From an uncultured Collinsella sp. (GTDB lineage Bacteria > Actinomycetota > Coriobacteriia > Coriobacteriales > Coriobacteriaceae), in assembly GCA_958445065.1 (NCBI GenBank), contig CAUCQW010000007.1, forward strand, positions 45,234-109,233: DNA of 64,000 nucleotides, in the 5' to 3' direction. A program made the position numbers and the translations under genes. How positions within the stretch are numbered: the first letter of the stretch is position 1; each line of letters starts with the position of its first letter. Below the pieces are notes generated by a model. It did no database searches, was not told where the DNA came from, and saw nothing but the letters and a program-made list of their open reading frames with translations. This document shows, piece by piece, positions 18,220 to 27,614 of this stretch.

Positions 18220-18597
18220 CTAGCGACCGCTAAACAGGCGGCCGAAGAAGTTGACGATCCCGTTTTCGCCATCGCGAATCTGTCCGATCACAGCCCCGAT
18301 CAGCACGAAGAATGCGATGACCAGCGTGTCCCACAGGCCGAGCGTGAGCACCAGCACCGCGAGCACAAAACCCGCGACGGCGCCGAGCGTGGTGTTGGGA
18401 TGGCGAACGGCATAGCTCCAGATAGCCGCCCCCGTGCCCTTGATGAGGCCCATAGCCTCGTCAAAGTCGTCGACGACCGCGTCACGCGACTCGGTGCCCT
18501 CTACCTTGGGATCGACGACCTCACTTGCCGGCGCGGCGCTCTGATCGATGGTCAGGCGCGGGGTGCGGACGGTCTTATCTTGATTGGTATCACTCAC
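18220..18597 (-). CDS. DUF2273 small integral membrane protein
   Basis: A 125-residue protein with an acidic cytoplasmic N-terminus and two hydrophobic segments near residues 60-105, ending in a short FFGRLFSGR tail, matching DUF2273 proteins that accompany Asp23 and AmaP. The GTG start at 18597 lies inside the last codons of the amaP-like gene (8-nt overlap), with GGAGG six bases before it, implying translational coupling. Function is unproven; context points to the Asp23 membrane complex. Confidence 0.87.
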   Translation of the reverse strand: MSDTNQDKTVRTPRLTIDQSAAPASEVVDPKVEGTESRDAVVDDFDEAMGLIKGTGAAIWSYAVRHPNTTLGAVAGFVLAVLVLTLGLWDTLVIAFFVLIGAVIGQIRDGENGIVNFFGRLFSGR

Positions 18598-19135
18598 CGG
18601 AAACCTCCACGGTCTGGACGGTAGTCTTGGACGGCAAAAAACGGACGCGCGTAGTCGTACCCGGCGTGCCGAGCATGGTGTCGCAAGCTTTCTCGATGCG
18701 CTGCTGCATCGCGGTAGCCAGAGATGCCACGTCCTTATCATCAAGCGCGATAGCCTCGACCTTAAAACGGACGTGCGAATCGTCGGAGCCTTGGACGCGG
18801 GCCTCGACATGCTCGACCATCACGCGGTCGTCGCGCTCGGCAGCAGCCCTGGCGCACGAAGAAAGCGCCGCGAGGGTAACCTCGATATTGCGCTCCCCCG
18901 CCGGATGCACGCAGGACGGTTCGCGACGGGCGAACATCAGGCGGAAGAAGCTTACCAGCACGCCGATCGCCACGACGCCGGCGCACGCCGTGACGACGAT
19001 GCGCGGCATGGGGTCGCGCATCAGCAACATAAAGCGATACGTATACGGCCCCCAAAACTGGCAGACAAGCGTACCCAGCGCCACGATGGTGGCGGCAAGG
19101 TACACGATCGCTAGGGCTCGTTTGAGTACGCGCAC
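18590..19135 (-). CDS. AmaP-like membrane anchor of the Asp23 system
   Basis: A 181-residue protein with two N-terminal transmembrane segments (about 8-28 and 45-66), a short basic loop MFARR and a roughly 110-residue cytoplasmic domain, the layout of AmaP, which anchors Asp23 in staphylococci. It starts at GTG (19135) preceded by AGGGAG. It overlaps the DUF2273 gene and is the first gene of the three-gene minus-strand operon amaP-DUF2273-asp23. Identification rests on topology plus neighbours. Confidence 0.83.
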   Translation of the reverse strand: MRVLKRALAIVYLAATIVALGTLVCQFWGPYTYRFMLLMRDPMPRIVVTACAGVVAIGVLVSFFRLMFARREPSCVHPAGERNIEVTLAALSSCARAAAERDDRVMVEHVEARVQGSDDSHVRFKVEAIALDDKDVASLATAMQQRIEKACDTMLGTPGTTTRVRFLPSKTTVQTVEVSGE

Positions 19136-19301
19136 GCGGCGCTCCCTTCAAATCTCGGCTCTCGAAATGCAAAACGGTTCGCATCATTATAAAAGAGCCG
19201 GGTCCGGCGCTCTACGCACGCGGATCCGGCTCATCTATTTCACGAGGCTTGCATGCTCGCTTCATTATGCCCAGATATGCACGGCTTAACCCGTGCGGGC
19301 G

Positions 19302-20108
19302 CTACTCCTCCTCGAGGGCAGCGATGACCTCGTCGGTCATGTCCATGGTGCTGTAAACATCCTGGACGTCATCGAGCTCCTCAAGACGGTCGATGAGGCG
19401 CTGGACCTTCTTGGCGTCGGCGCCGGAGACCTCGGTCGGGGTGGTCGGGACCATGGTGGTCTCGGAGCCCTTGACCTGGACGCCCTGCTCCTCGAGCGCC
19501 TTGGAGACAGCCATGACCTCGTTGGCAGTAGTCCAGACGATCCACTCCTCGCCGGCGTCCTCGTAGTCTTCGCCACCGGCCTCGGCGATGGCCATCATGA
19601 ACTCATCCTCGTCACCGGCAGCACCGTTGGCGATCATGGTCTCCTTCTTGGCGTTCTCGTCCAGGATCTCCTTGGCGACGACGATCTGGCCCTTGCGCTC
19701 AAACTGGAAGGCGACGGAGCCGGAGGTGCCCAGGTTGCCACCAGCGTGGGAGAAGGCGGAACGGACATCAGCGGCAGTACGGTTGCGGTTGTCGGTCAGG
19801 CAGTCGACGTAGACGGCGACACCGGCGGGACCGTAGCCCTCGTACACGATGTTCTCGTAGACGGCAGCATCGGCGCCCGAACCAAAAGCCTTGTCGATAG
19901 CGGACTTGATCTTGTCCTTAGGCATGGACTGAGCCTTGGCCTTGGCAACGGCAGCGGCGAGGCTGGCGTTGTTCTCGGGCAGCGGGTCACCGCCGAGACG
20001 GGCAGCAACGGTGATGTTGCGGCTGAGCTTGGAGAAAAGGGCGGAACGCTTGGCGTCCTGCGCGCCCTTACGATGCTTGGTTGTGGCCCACTTAGAGTGT
20101 CCGGACAT
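19302..20108 (-). CDS. YebC/PmpR family protein
   Basis: A 268-residue YebC-family protein beginning MSGHSKWATTKHRKGAQDAK, with the family's conserved NNASLAAAVAKAKAQSMPKD, IVYEGYGP, DNRNRTAADVR and GGNLG blocks. Family members were described as transcriptional regulators (PmpR) and recently as ribosome-associated factors that relieve stalling at polyproline. Length is slightly above the usual 240-250. AGGAGACACGT precedes the ATG. It is a monocistronic minus-strand gene between the amaP set and a large membrane protein. Confidence 0.96.
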   Translation of the reverse strand: MSGHSKWATTKHRKGAQDAKRSALFSKLSRNITVAARLGGDPLPENNASLAAAVAKAKAQSMPKDKIKSAIDKAFGSGADAAVYENIVYEGYGPAGVAVYVDCLTDNRNRTAADVRSAFSHAGGNLGTSGSVAFQFERKGQIVVAKEILDENAKKETMIANGAAGDEDEFMMAIAEAGGEDYEDAGEEWIVWTTANEVMAVSKALEEQGVQVKGSETTMVPTTPTEVSGADAKKVQRLIDRLEELDDVQDVYSTMDMTDEVIAALEEE

Positions 20109-20239
20109 ACGTGTCTCCTATCGGTTTCGACCTAAAGCCCAGCGCAGATGCTCGGGCAATATAAACAAACGTCGTTATGATATACCTACTGGCCTGCGAG
20201 ATAAACCCCAAAATGAAGGCGTCGTGATGATGCCACCCT

Positions 20240-20272
20240 TTGGTGCAAAGTAACCTGACCCCAATGCACCAA
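20240..20272. repeat. CTGTCCC-type hairpin (variant, TTGGTGCA arms)
   Basis: TTGGTGCA (20240-20247) pairs with TGCACCAA (20265-20272) around AAGTAACCTGACCCCAA. The core ACCTGACCCC is a variant of the ACCTGTCCC core. The right arm ends one base before the stop codon (20274-20276) of the minus-strand membrane protein gene. Confidence 0.7.
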
Positions 20273-20273
20273 G

Positions 20274-22457
20274 TTAGGACCAGAGGAAGTCGCTGCGGGT
20301 GACGGTGGCGCCGATGGCGAAGGGCATGCAGGCGATGGCCGGATACAGGTAGCGCATGTAGGTCGAGCCGTTGCACGGGCCAATCAGGCACACGGCGAGC
20401 ACGCCCAACAGCGGCACCCAGATTGCCAGCGCACGCCATGAATGACGACGCAGCAGGTAGACCACCACGGCGATCATGATCCACACATAGGTGGCCGAGC
20501 TCATGGTGAGCGAGATAAACGGGATGCGCTGCACCGCCACGCGATACAGGTTGATCAGGTGGTCGCACCAGCGCACAACCTTGCTATCGACCGGATGGAA
20601 GTCGAAGTACTTGAGATTATCGGGGCGCGCCATAATCTCGGCACTGCGCGCCGTGCTGTAGACCCACGCATCGCGGGCACTCGGATAAAAGTAGCCGTAA
20701 TAGTTATTGATGAGCGCCGAGATATAGCACTCGGGATCCTTCTTAAACATCTGGGCCCACACCTCAAAATAGGCCTTGATGTCCTCCTGCGAGGCGTATT
20801 CGTTAAAGCAATTTTTGACGGCATCCGACTTATCCGGGTTATAGCGGCGGCCCAAATTCTCGTACTTGAGCACACGGTCGATCACGGCACGCTCTTCGTC
20901 GGTCACCAAGCCGTCGCAAGGAGCCTCCACGATGGTGCCGTCCTCCTTAACCGTGGGGTTGACGCCCGAGTTGAGGCCGTCGTGCTTTTGGACGAAACGA
21001 GCGGTCTGCTGAAACGGAATCGAGAGGATTTCGCGCTTGGAACCAGGAGTGATGTCGTGCGCCGGCATAAAGACCTTGGTGAAGTACATATTAAAGGCAA
21101 GGCAGAGTGCAAGCACCGCAAGAACTCCCACCCAGCGGAAGCGCGAGATGGCGCCCGAAGGCGCAACACCAGCCTGCTTGGCTGCACGACGAGCCACATG
21201 CGCGTCCCATGCGCAAAACGCCGACGCGATTACGCATGCCGCCAGGGGAAACACCAGGCCGCCGTTGCGCAAAAACGTGGAACCCATGGCGCCCAGAGCG
21301 AGCAGCAGCCAGTCGTGGCGCGCAAAAAGCACGGGGGCTTTCTCGCCCGCTCGCTCGACATTGGCATCACGACGGGGCAAGCCACATGCCACGAGCTTGA
21401 CGGTCTGTACCAGCAGCACCAAAAACGCGTCGGCAAACAGCACATCTTTGGTGAGCAACGCCGCGTAGTTAGAGAACATCGGCATAAACGCAAAGAACAG
21501 CAAGATCACGCCGCGGACCGGCAGGCTCACGCCCAGTTTGCGCAGAGACGAGATGGAATAGGCCATGCAGGCAGCCGTGATGACAAATTGAGTGCAGGTA
21601 TAGATGATGAGGCCCGCGTTAGCACTGTTGAACAGCGAAAGCCCCAGCTGTACGCACGAGCCGATAATGGCCGTGTGCACCACGGGGTGATGTCCGTTGA
21701 GCAGCACGTTGGGGTTGAGTAGGCGCAGGTAGTCGCTCGTGCCGTTGGGATAGTTGAACCACTGGCGAATCTGCGCACCCGTATCTCCCATGAAAAGGCC
21801 GGGCAGCGAAGCGATGAGCGTGGGCGCCCAGGCGATCATAAGCACCAGGAAGGGCCCGGCAAAGGGATGGACCGAGAGTACGGCGTGAGCCACACGCCAT
21901 ATGCGGCCAAAGTGCGCTTCGGAAAACGGAATGCGCCGAGAGCTCAGCCAATCTAGACACTCAAAGGCAAGGTAGAAGGCAACGATCGCCAGGAGCATCC
22001 AGCCCGCGCCGCCAATCCAGGCGCAGATGATGCGAGCTTTGTCGCCGAGCACGATCTCGGCTGAATCGGTGAGGTCATAGCTGCGGCCAAACACCATGCA
22101 GACGGCAAAGAACAGCGACGGCAAAATGATTGATGGACGCCAGGTGTCGCCACGGCCAAAGAACACGTAGCGAAACGGCAAGGTGAGCAGGCAGGCAAGT
22201 GCAAGCAGCATGACCGCGTCGGTATGGCCGGCAAACGAGAGGAGCACCTCGTAGCACACGTACAGCATGCCCGAGGCTTTGGGGTCAATCGCCAAGACTG
22301 CGTTGCTCGACACCGGCGCGGGATCGATGGAAAACGCCGTGGTCGCCAACAGCGCGAGCAAAAATGCGATGAGCGTCTGCTTGGCGGGGTAGCGCTTAAA
22401 CCAGACGATGCGAGCGACATCGCGCGCGGCCGTTGTGGAGAGGTCTGAATCCTTCAC
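20274..22457 (-). CDS. Large multi-pass membrane protein, DUF6020 / glycosyltransferase-like
   Basis: A 727-residue polytopic membrane protein with about 13 hydrophobic stretches and a large soluble segment around residues 480-620. Near residue 230 the loop GLFMGDTGAQIRQWF contains an acidic pair in a position reminiscent of GT-C glycosyltransferases, and the overall pattern resembles DUF6020 proteins, some of which sit in cell-envelope glycan loci. No donor or acceptor can be assigned. It starts at GTG 22457 with AAAGG 11 nt upstream. It ends at a hairpin of the CTGTCCC-type family. It might be co-transcribed with lgt, 75 nt upstream. Confidence 0.75.
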   Translation of the reverse strand: MKDSDLSTTAARDVARIVWFKRYPAKQTLIAFLLALLATTAFSIDPAPVSSNAVLAIDPKASGMLYVCYEVLLSFAGHTDAVMLLALACLLTLPFRYVFFGRGDTWRPSIILPSLFFAVCMVFGRSYDLTDSAEIVLGDKARIICAWIGGAGWMLLAIVAFYLAFECLDWLSSRRIPFSEAHFGRIWRVAHAVLSVHPFAGPFLVLMIAWAPTLIASLPGLFMGDTGAQIRQWFNYPNGTSDYLRLLNPNVLLNGHHPVVHTAIIGSCVQLGLSLFNSANAGLIIYTCTQFVITAACMAYSISSLRKLGVSLPVRGVILLFFAFMPMFSNYAALLTKDVLFADAFLVLLVQTVKLVACGLPRRDANVERAGEKAPVLFARHDWLLLALGAMGSTFLRNGGLVFPLAACVIASAFCAWDAHVARRAAKQAGVAPSGAISRFRWVGVLAVLALCLAFNMYFTKVFMPAHDITPGSKREILSIPFQQTARFVQKHDGLNSGVNPTVKEDGTIVEAPCDGLVTDEERAVIDRVLKYENLGRRYNPDKSDAVKNCFNEYASQEDIKAYFEVWAQMFKKDPECYISALINNYYGYFYPSARDAWVYSTARSAEIMARPDNLKYFDFHPVDSKVVRWCDHLINLYRVAVQRIPFISLTMSSATYVWIMIAVVVYLLRRHSWRALAIWVPLLGVLAVCLIGPCNGSTYMRYLYPAIACMPFAIGATVTRSDFLWS

Positions 22458-22497
22458 AGTCCAAAGAGCCTTTCTAGAAACCTATCAAACTCGGCAA

Positions 22498-22534
22498 AAC
22501 CACCACAAAGGTGCCTGTCCCCTTTGTGGTGGTT
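22498..22534. repeat. CTGTCCC-core hairpin, ACCACCACAAAG arm type (copy 1 of 2)
   Basis: AACCACCACAAAG (22498-22510) pairs with CTTTGTGGTGGTT (22522-22534) around GTGCCTGTCCC. Its right arm overlaps the lgt stop codon (22533-22535) by two bases. A related copy with a decayed right arm is at 46237-46272. Confidence 0.8.
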
Positions 22535-23354
22535 AGGCGTCGAGGTAGATGCGCTGGGGGCGATTGCGGTGTCGGGCGAAGATAATGAGCGCCAGGCCGG
22601 CGATCACGAGCGGCAAACTCAGCAGCTGACCCATGGTGATAACGCCACCCAGCAGATAGCCCAACTGCGCATCGGGCACGCGCACGAACTCGACGAGGAA
22701 GCGGACGATGCCGTAACCCATCACGAACACGCCCATAAACGTGCCTTGGGGCAGTAGCGGCTTTTTGCGGCAGAGCACCTGCAGAATGCAAAAGAGCACG
22801 ATGCCCTCCAGAAATGCCTCGTAGAGCTGGGAGGGGTGACGAGGCATCTCGCCCGCAGTCCCGCCAAAGACCACGCCCCACGGCAGATCGGTCGGCTTGC
22901 CCCACAGCTCTCCGTTGACAAAGTTGGCACAACGGCCCAGGCACAGCGCCAGCGGAGCACCGATAACTGCAAGGTCGGCAATGGTCCAGGCGTCGAGCTT
23001 ATACATGCGGCACACGATGATGCCGCCGATAATGCCGCCGACCAGGCCACCGTGGAAACTCATGCCGCCCTCGTTGGTGGCAAAGATCTCGAGCGGGTGC
23101 GCCCAGTAGTAGCCATCACCGTAAAAGACGACGTAGAACAGGCGCGCACCGATAATGAGGCCAAAGACCGCGCCGACCACGACGCTCGTCAGGTCATCAA
23201 TCGTAATGTCGAAGCCCCAACGACGCTGCGTGCGGTACATAACGACCGCCGTGAGCAGAGCACCGACCACGTAGGCCAGGCCGTACCAGTAGATGGTGAT
23301 GGGGCCCGCCGAGATCGCGACGGGATCAAGCATATGGTAGAGGTCGTTGAGCAT
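22533..23354 (-). CDS. lgt: Prolipoprotein diacylglyceryl transferase Lgt
   Basis: Lgt attaches diacylglycerol to the lipobox cysteine of prolipoproteins at the membrane. The 273-residue protein has about seven hydrophobic segments, the family signature GRCANFVNGELWGKPTD, the SFHGGLVGG motif and RHPSQLYEA. An upstream in-frame start exists, but AGGGGG lies 6 nt before the ATG at 23354, which also starts the conserved region. One clear substrate in this window is the glutamate-binding lipoprotein at 46388-47383. Confidence 0.96.
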   Translation of the reverse strand: MLNDLYHMLDPVAISAGPITIYWYGLAYVVGALLTAVVMYRTQRRWGFDITIDDLTSVVVGAVFGLIIGARLFYVVFYGDGYYWAHPLEIFATNEGGMSFHGGLVGGIIGGIIVCRMYKLDAWTIADLAVIGAPLALCLGRCANFVNGELWGKPTDLPWGVVFGGTAGEMPRHPSQLYEAFLEGIVLFCILQVLCRKKPLLPQGTFMGVFVMGYGIVRFLVEFVRVPDAQLGYLLGGVITMGQLLSLPLVIAGLALIIFARHRNRPQRIYLDA

Positions 23355-23463
23355 ATCGATCCCCCTGCTCCCTACATACAAATGCGGCCGCGGGCCTTAC
23401 GCTCGCAGCCGCATATTATGGCGTAACGTCTATGCGAAGCGTACCGTCCGCAGCTTTCGCATC

Positions 23464-23742
23464 TTAGAACGGCGCGTACTCGTCGTACAGGTCCTCGGCC
23501 TCGCCGGAAGCATTGACCTGTTCAACGCGGGTAACGCCGGGCACATGCTCCTTCAGGATACGCTCGATGCCCATAGACAGGGTTAGCGAGCTCATGGGGC
23601 AGCCGGCGCAGGCGCCCTGCAGCTCCAGCTTGACAACGCCCTCGTCGTCGACGCCCACATACTCCATATCGCCGCCATCGGCCTGCAGGTTGGGGCGAAT
23701 CTCTTCAAGAACCTTCTTAAGCAGCTCTTCGTTAACAGCCAC
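23464..23742 (-). CDS. NifU C-terminal-domain iron-sulfur protein
   Basis: A 92-residue NifU-like (Nfu) domain with the Fe-S-ligating GACAGCPMSS motif near residue 45. Such proteins carry and deliver [4Fe-4S] or [2Fe-2S] clusters. It starts at GTG 23742 with AAAGGAG upstream. It is a stand-alone gene upstream of lgt on the same strand. Confidence 0.95.
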   Translation of the reverse strand: MAVNEELLKKVLEEIRPNLQADGGDMEYVGVDDEGVVKLELQGACAGCPMSSLTLSMGIERILKEHVPGVTRVEQVNASGEAEDLYDEYAPF

Positions 23743-23851
23743 AGGGGCTCCTTTCTCACAATAACGCGGGCACGCCCGCGGACAGGGGCTATGTTACTAC
23801 AGCCATGTACCCGCTTAGGCGCCAGCCATGCGTGCGGACACGACTTTCACG

Positions 23852-23885
23852 AGCAGTCAATTTGGGACGGGGCCATTTTGGCTGC
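23852..23885. repeat. GGGACGGGGCCATTTT repeat (single half)
   Basis: The sequence AGCAGTCAATTTGGGACGGG and following GCCATTTTGGCTGC is close to the left arm of the inverted pair at 25433-25557. Here it stands alone as an imperfect hairpin (AGCAG...CTGCT) about 30 nt beyond the dCMP deaminase stop. Confidence 0.6.
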
Positions 23886-23914
23886 TTTTTGTTGCCAGCT
23901 GGCGTTGCCACGCG

Positions 23915-24439
23915 CTACTGCCGAGCCTGCCCCTCGGTGCCGATGTGAACATCGACGATAACCTGGCGGTAGCTGATGCCGCAGGAGTCGAGGATGCGGC
24001 GGCTGATGCGTCCGTCATCGGTGTCGGCGTACTTGTTGTCCAGGTAGACAACCTCGCCCACGCCCACCTGCGCCAAAATCTTGGCGCAGTCGTGGCACGG
24101 GAACAGCGTGACGTAGACCGTGGAACCCTCAAGATCTTTGAGCGAGCCACGGTAGTTGAGCACGGCGTTTGCCTCGGCATGCACCACGTAGTTGTGCTTG
24201 TCCTGCAACGGGTCGTCGCTCGTGCCCCACGGGAAAAAGTCGTCGTTGAGCGCCGAGGGCGTACCGTTGTAGCCCACCGAAAGGATGCGGTGGTTGGTGC
24301 TGGCGATGCACGCGCCCACCTGCGTGTTGGGGTCCTTACTGCGGCGCTGCGCGGCGATGGCCACGCTCATAAAGAACTCGTCCCAGCTAATGACGTCCAG
24401 GCGCTTGCCTGACGAAGTTTGATGAAGATCGTCCGACAT
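23915..24439 (-). CDS. Deoxycytidylate (dCMP) deaminase family protein
   Basis: A 174-residue zinc deaminase of the ComE-B/dCMP deaminase type, converting dCMP to dUMP for thymidylate synthesis. Zinc and catalytic motifs HAEANAVLN and PCHDCAKIL are intact. An insertion DDFFPWG precedes the HAE motif, as in dCMP deaminases. GGAGG lies upstream of the ATG at 24439; a longer open frame upstream has no ribosome site. coaX lies 83 nt downstream of its start region on the same strand. Confidence 0.93.
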   Translation of the reverse strand: MSDDLHQTSSGKRLDVISWDEFFMSVAIAAQRRSKDPNTQVGACIASTNHRILSVGYNGTPSALNDDFFPWGTSDDPLQDKHNYVVHAEANAVLNYRGSLKDLEGSTVYVTLFPCHDCAKILAQVGVGEVVYLDNKYADTDDGRISRRILDSCGISYRQVIVDVHIGTEGQARQ

Positions 24440-24522
24440 GGCAGACACCTCCGTAATCGCAATAATTTGACCCATTGTAGCAGGTGAAAGGTGGGGCGTT
24501 TGTCCCACCGGCGCCCTCACAT

Positions 24523-25374
24523 TTACACGCGGCGGGGCTTTTGGTTGATGCGGTACAGCTCGGCGAGACCCCGCAGCGTCAACGCGTCATCGACCGTCAG
24601 GCTATGGCCGACCAGCGCCGCGAGCGGGTCGGCATCGTCGCCGGTAATGACGATGGGTACATTGCCCTCCCCCGCGGCCTTGGTCGCGCGCATCTCGGCA
24701 AGCACCATGTCGAGCATGCCGTCGATGCGTGCCACCTCGCCCAGAACCACGCCCGAACGCATGGCCTCGCGCGTGTTGCGGCCGATTACATGTGTGGGTG
24801 CCGAGGGCTCGACCTGCGGCAGGCGTGCCGCAGCAGCCGAAAGCGAGCGGGCGCCAAGCGCCAGACCCGGCGCGATGACGCCGCCGACAAAGGTGCCGCG
24901 CGCGTCGATGACCTCGATATTAGTCGTCGTGCCGAGGTCGATCACGATGCACGGAGAGCCGTAGACGACACGGGCCGCCACGGCGTCGGCGATGCGGTCG
25001 GGACCGATCTCGGCCGGGTCATCGTAGTGCACAGGCATGCCGGTCTTGAGGCCCGGCCCCACGGTGAGCACGCGCCCCGTGCAGGTGCGGGAAAGCGCCG
25101 TCTTCCACGGGCGCTCGATCGCCGGCACCACGCAGCTCAGCACGGCAGCCGTGGGCACAAGTGTGCCCGGCATGCCCGCATCGGCCGCCAGCGCGGCCAT
25201 GACTTGAGCGAGACGCATACGCGCTTCATCGGCCGTAATACGGGTCGGCGTCGTGATCTCGCACGTCGCAAGCGGGCATTCCTGCGCCGCAGCCGAATCC
25301 TCGGCAAACAGACCAAAGCGAATGAACGTGTTGCCCACGTCGACCGTCAATATGTATGCGCACCCATTAAGCAT
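24523..25374 (-). CDS. coaX: Type III pantothenate kinase CoaX
   Basis: CoaX phosphorylates pantothenate in the first committed step of coenzyme A synthesis. The 283-residue protein shows the ASKHA phosphate motif TVDVGNTFIRFGLF near the N-terminus, DLGTTTNIEV and GGVIAPGL later, all typical. AAGGAG lies 10 nt before the ATG at 25374. It is transcribed on the minus strand, just before the dCMP deaminase gene. Confidence 0.95.
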   Translation of the reverse strand: MLNGCAYILTVDVGNTFIRFGLFAEDSAAAQECPLATCEITTPTRITADEARMRLAQVMAALAADAGMPGTLVPTAAVLSCVVPAIERPWKTALSRTCTGRVLTVGPGLKTGMPVHYDDPAEIGPDRIADAVAARVVYGSPCIVIDLGTTTNIEVIDARGTFVGGVIAPGLALGARSLSAAAARLPQVEPSAPTHVIGRNTREAMRSGVVLGEVARIDGMLDMVLAEMRATKAAGEGNVPIVITGDDADPLAALVGHSLTVDDALTLRGLAELYRINQKPRRV

Positions 25375-25432
25375 CGTCGGCGCTCCTTTCGTCTGCCCAG
25401 CAGTATATCGCCTACCCGAACCAGCCATCCCA

Positions 25433-25557
25433 GGTAGTCATTTTGGGACGGGGCCATTTTAGCTACCCCAATATGTCGGTTGATATTTGCCCCAATCCCA
25501 GATAATTCGTCAACTGTCAAAGGGCAGCTAAAAAAGCCCCGTTCCAAAAAGACTACC
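25433..25557. repeat. MITE-like inverted repeat, about 35-bp imperfect arms
   Basis: The left arm 25433-25469 and right arm 25522-25557 are reverse-complementary with a few mismatches; both contain the GGGACGGGG / CCCCGTTCC core and start or end with GGTAGTC / GACTACC. The loop is about 52 nt. It occupies most of the 320-nt gap between coaX and the OPT transporter; the rest of the gap is the transporter leader with no other recognised element. Confidence 0.75.
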
Positions 25558-25695
25558 CGCAAATGAGCTGCCTTGCCGCTATACTGGTGCGCGGTCGTTT
25601 GCGAGCTCACGCGGCGGCCCTTGGTAACCCGACTTCCCGCGCCGTATCCGTAGCGTCGCTCCTGGGGGAAGCGGATATACGCAAAGGAGTTCTAT

Positions 25696-27399
25696 ATGAG
25701 CAATCCCTCGAACCGCGCCTCGATGCGCGGGCAACTCACGCTGCGCGGCGTCGTCATCGGCGTCCTTGGCTGCGTAATCATCACGGCAAGCTCGGCGTAT
25801 ACCGCCCTCAAGATGGGCGCCCTCCCCTGGCCGATCATTTTCGCTGCCGTCATTTCGCTGTTCTTCCTGAAGCTCATGGGCAACGCCAGCCTCAACGAGG
25901 CCAACGTCACCCACACCATCATGTCCGCGGGCGCCATGGTCGCCGGCGGTCTGGCGTTTACCATCCCGGGCGCCTGGATGCTGGGCTATGCCGATCAGAT
26001 CAGCTGGCTCGACATGTTTATCGTGGCACTCGCCGGCACCATCTTGGGCCTTCTGGCGACAGCGCTCATCCACCGTCACTTTATCGTGGACGCCGCGCTG
26101 GAGTTTCCCACCGGCAACGCCGCAGCTCAGACCCTGCGCGCCACCGAGGCCGGCGGCAAGACCGGCAAGCAGCTCTTTGGCTCCATGGCCATCGCCGGCG
26201 TCTACAGCGTGCTGCGCGATGCCCTGGGCGTGGTGCCCAGCATGCTGTGCACGCTCAATATCCCCGGCGTGACCTTTGCCATCTACAACTCGCCTATGTT
26301 GCTGTCCATCGGCTTTTTGGTGGGCTTCGCCCCCGTCGCGTTCTGGTTTGCCGGCGCGCTGCTGGGCAACTTTGGCATCATCGTAGGCGGCACCGCTGCC
26401 GGTCTGTTCGACGTCGTAACCGCGCAGGGCATCGTCAAGTCCCTGGGTATGGGTCTTATGATGGGCTTTGGCGTCGCCGTCGTCCTTAAGGACATCCTGC
26501 CGCAGGTCACCGGCATCGTCCGCGGTCTTGCCGCCGACAGCTCCACCGACACCGACGAGCAATCGCTCATCTCGGGCTCCCTTAAGCTCGACGCCGGCAT
26601 CATCGGCCTGGGCGCTGCCGCCATCGCCGTGATCATCGCCATCGTGCTTGACCTTGGTCCCGTTCCGGCCGTCATCGTGACGCTGTTCACCTTTGTCACC
26701 ACCATCATGAGCGCACAGAGCTGCGGCCAGACGGGTATCGATCCCATGGAGATCTTTGGCCTTATCGTCATGCTCATCGTGGCAGCTTTCGCGCAGCTCG
26801 CGCAGGTCAAGCTGTTCTTTATCGCCGGCATCGTGGCCGTGGCGTGCGGCCTTGCGGGCGACGTCATGAACGACTTTAAGGCCGGAGCCGTGCTGGGCAC
26901 CAACCCGCGCGCACAGTGGGTCGGTCAGGCCATTGGCGGCATCGTGGGCGCCCTGGTCGCCGCCGCCGTCATGGTCGCGCTCGTCACCGCCTATGGTCCG
27001 GACGCCTTCGGCCCCGACAAGAGCTTTGTGGCCGCGCAGGCAAGCGTAGTCGCCACCATGGTCTCGGGCATCCCGAGCGTGCCGTGGTTCGCGTGCGGCT
27101 TTATCGCCGGCATCATCATGTACTGGCTCGGCATTCCGGCCATGATGATCGGTCTGGGCGTGTACTTGCCGTTTTACATGTCGCTCACGGCTTTCTTGGG
27201 CTCCTGCGTCAAGCTCGCCTACGACAAGTGGACCGCGCACCGCGACGCCGCCGCCGGTCTTTCGGACGAGGAGAAGGCCGCCAAGGATGCCGCCTTCCAG
27301 GAGCAGGGCCTGGTCGTCGCCAGCGGCCTGCTGGGCGGCGAGTCCATCGTCGGCGTTATCCTGGCGTTCATCTCCGTGGGATTGAGCTTGCTGGGCTAA
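25696..27399 (+). CDS. OPT family oligopeptide transporter
   Basis: A 567-residue membrane protein with about 14 hydrophobic segments, starting LTLRGVVIGVLGCVIITASS, and containing the OPT-type FPTGNAAAQTLRA and TPG-like conserved loops. OPT carriers import peptides or metal chelates by proton symport; the substrate here is unknown. AAAGGAG lies 7 nt before the ATG. It is transcribed alone on the plus strand and followed by a terminator at 27424-27460. A 659-codon open frame on the opposite strand is a codon-bias shadow. Confidence 0.92.
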   Translation: MSNPSNRASMRGQLTLRGVVIGVLGCVIITASSAYTALKMGALPWPIIFAAVISLFFLKLMGNASLNEANVTHTIMSAGAMVAGGLAFTIPGAWMLGYADQISWLDMFIVALAGTILGLLATALIHRHFIVDAALEFPTGNAAAQTLRATEAGGKTGKQLFGSMAIAGVYSVLRDALGVVPSMLCTLNIPGVTFAIYNSPMLLSIGFLVGFAPVAFWFAGALLGNFGIIVGGTAAGLFDVVTAQGIVKSLGMGLMMGFGVAVVLKDILPQVTGIVRGLAADSSTDTDEQSLISGSLKLDAGIIGLGAAAIAVIIAIVLDLGPVPAVIVTLFTFVTTIMSAQSCGQTGIDPMEIFGLIVMLIVAAFAQLAQVKLFFIAGIVAVACGLAGDVMNDFKAGAVLGTNPRAQWVGQAIGGIVGALVAAAVMVALVTAYGPDAFGPDKSFVAAQASVVATMVSGIPSVPWFACGFIAGIIMYWLGIPAMMIGLGVYLPFYMSLTAFLGSCVKLAYDKWTAHRDAAAGLSDEEKAAKDAAFQEQGLVVASGLLGGESIVGVILAFISVGLSLLG

Positions 27400-27423
27400 A
27401 CCCAACAACAACGTACCCGTGCA

Positions 27424-27460
27424 GAGCGCGGAGTCGGATACCATCCGGCCCCGCGCTTTT
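27424..27460 (+). terminator. Rho-independent terminator after the OPT gene
   Basis: AGCGCGG (27424-27430) pairs with CCGCGCT (27451-27457), with an inner GAT/ATC-type stem, followed by TTTTC. It lies 25 nt after the stop. Confidence 0.75.
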
Positions 27461-27614
27461 CTGTATCTGTCGAAACACTCGGCAGTACTCGCATGTGGCA
27501 TGTCTTCCTCTGCCTGCTCGCCTAAGTTCCATGTCAAGATGACCGCCCCGCCCGTCACGGTGTAGAGTACATGATGCGAACGTACCCGCGTTCCTGCGGC
27601 AATACGAGGTAGAC

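Noticed and set aside
25579..27558. 659-codon open frame antisense to the OPT transporter
   Set aside because: Composition (Gly/Asp/His/Ala-rich, no hydrophobic or domain pattern) and full overlap with a convincing gene show it is a shadow.
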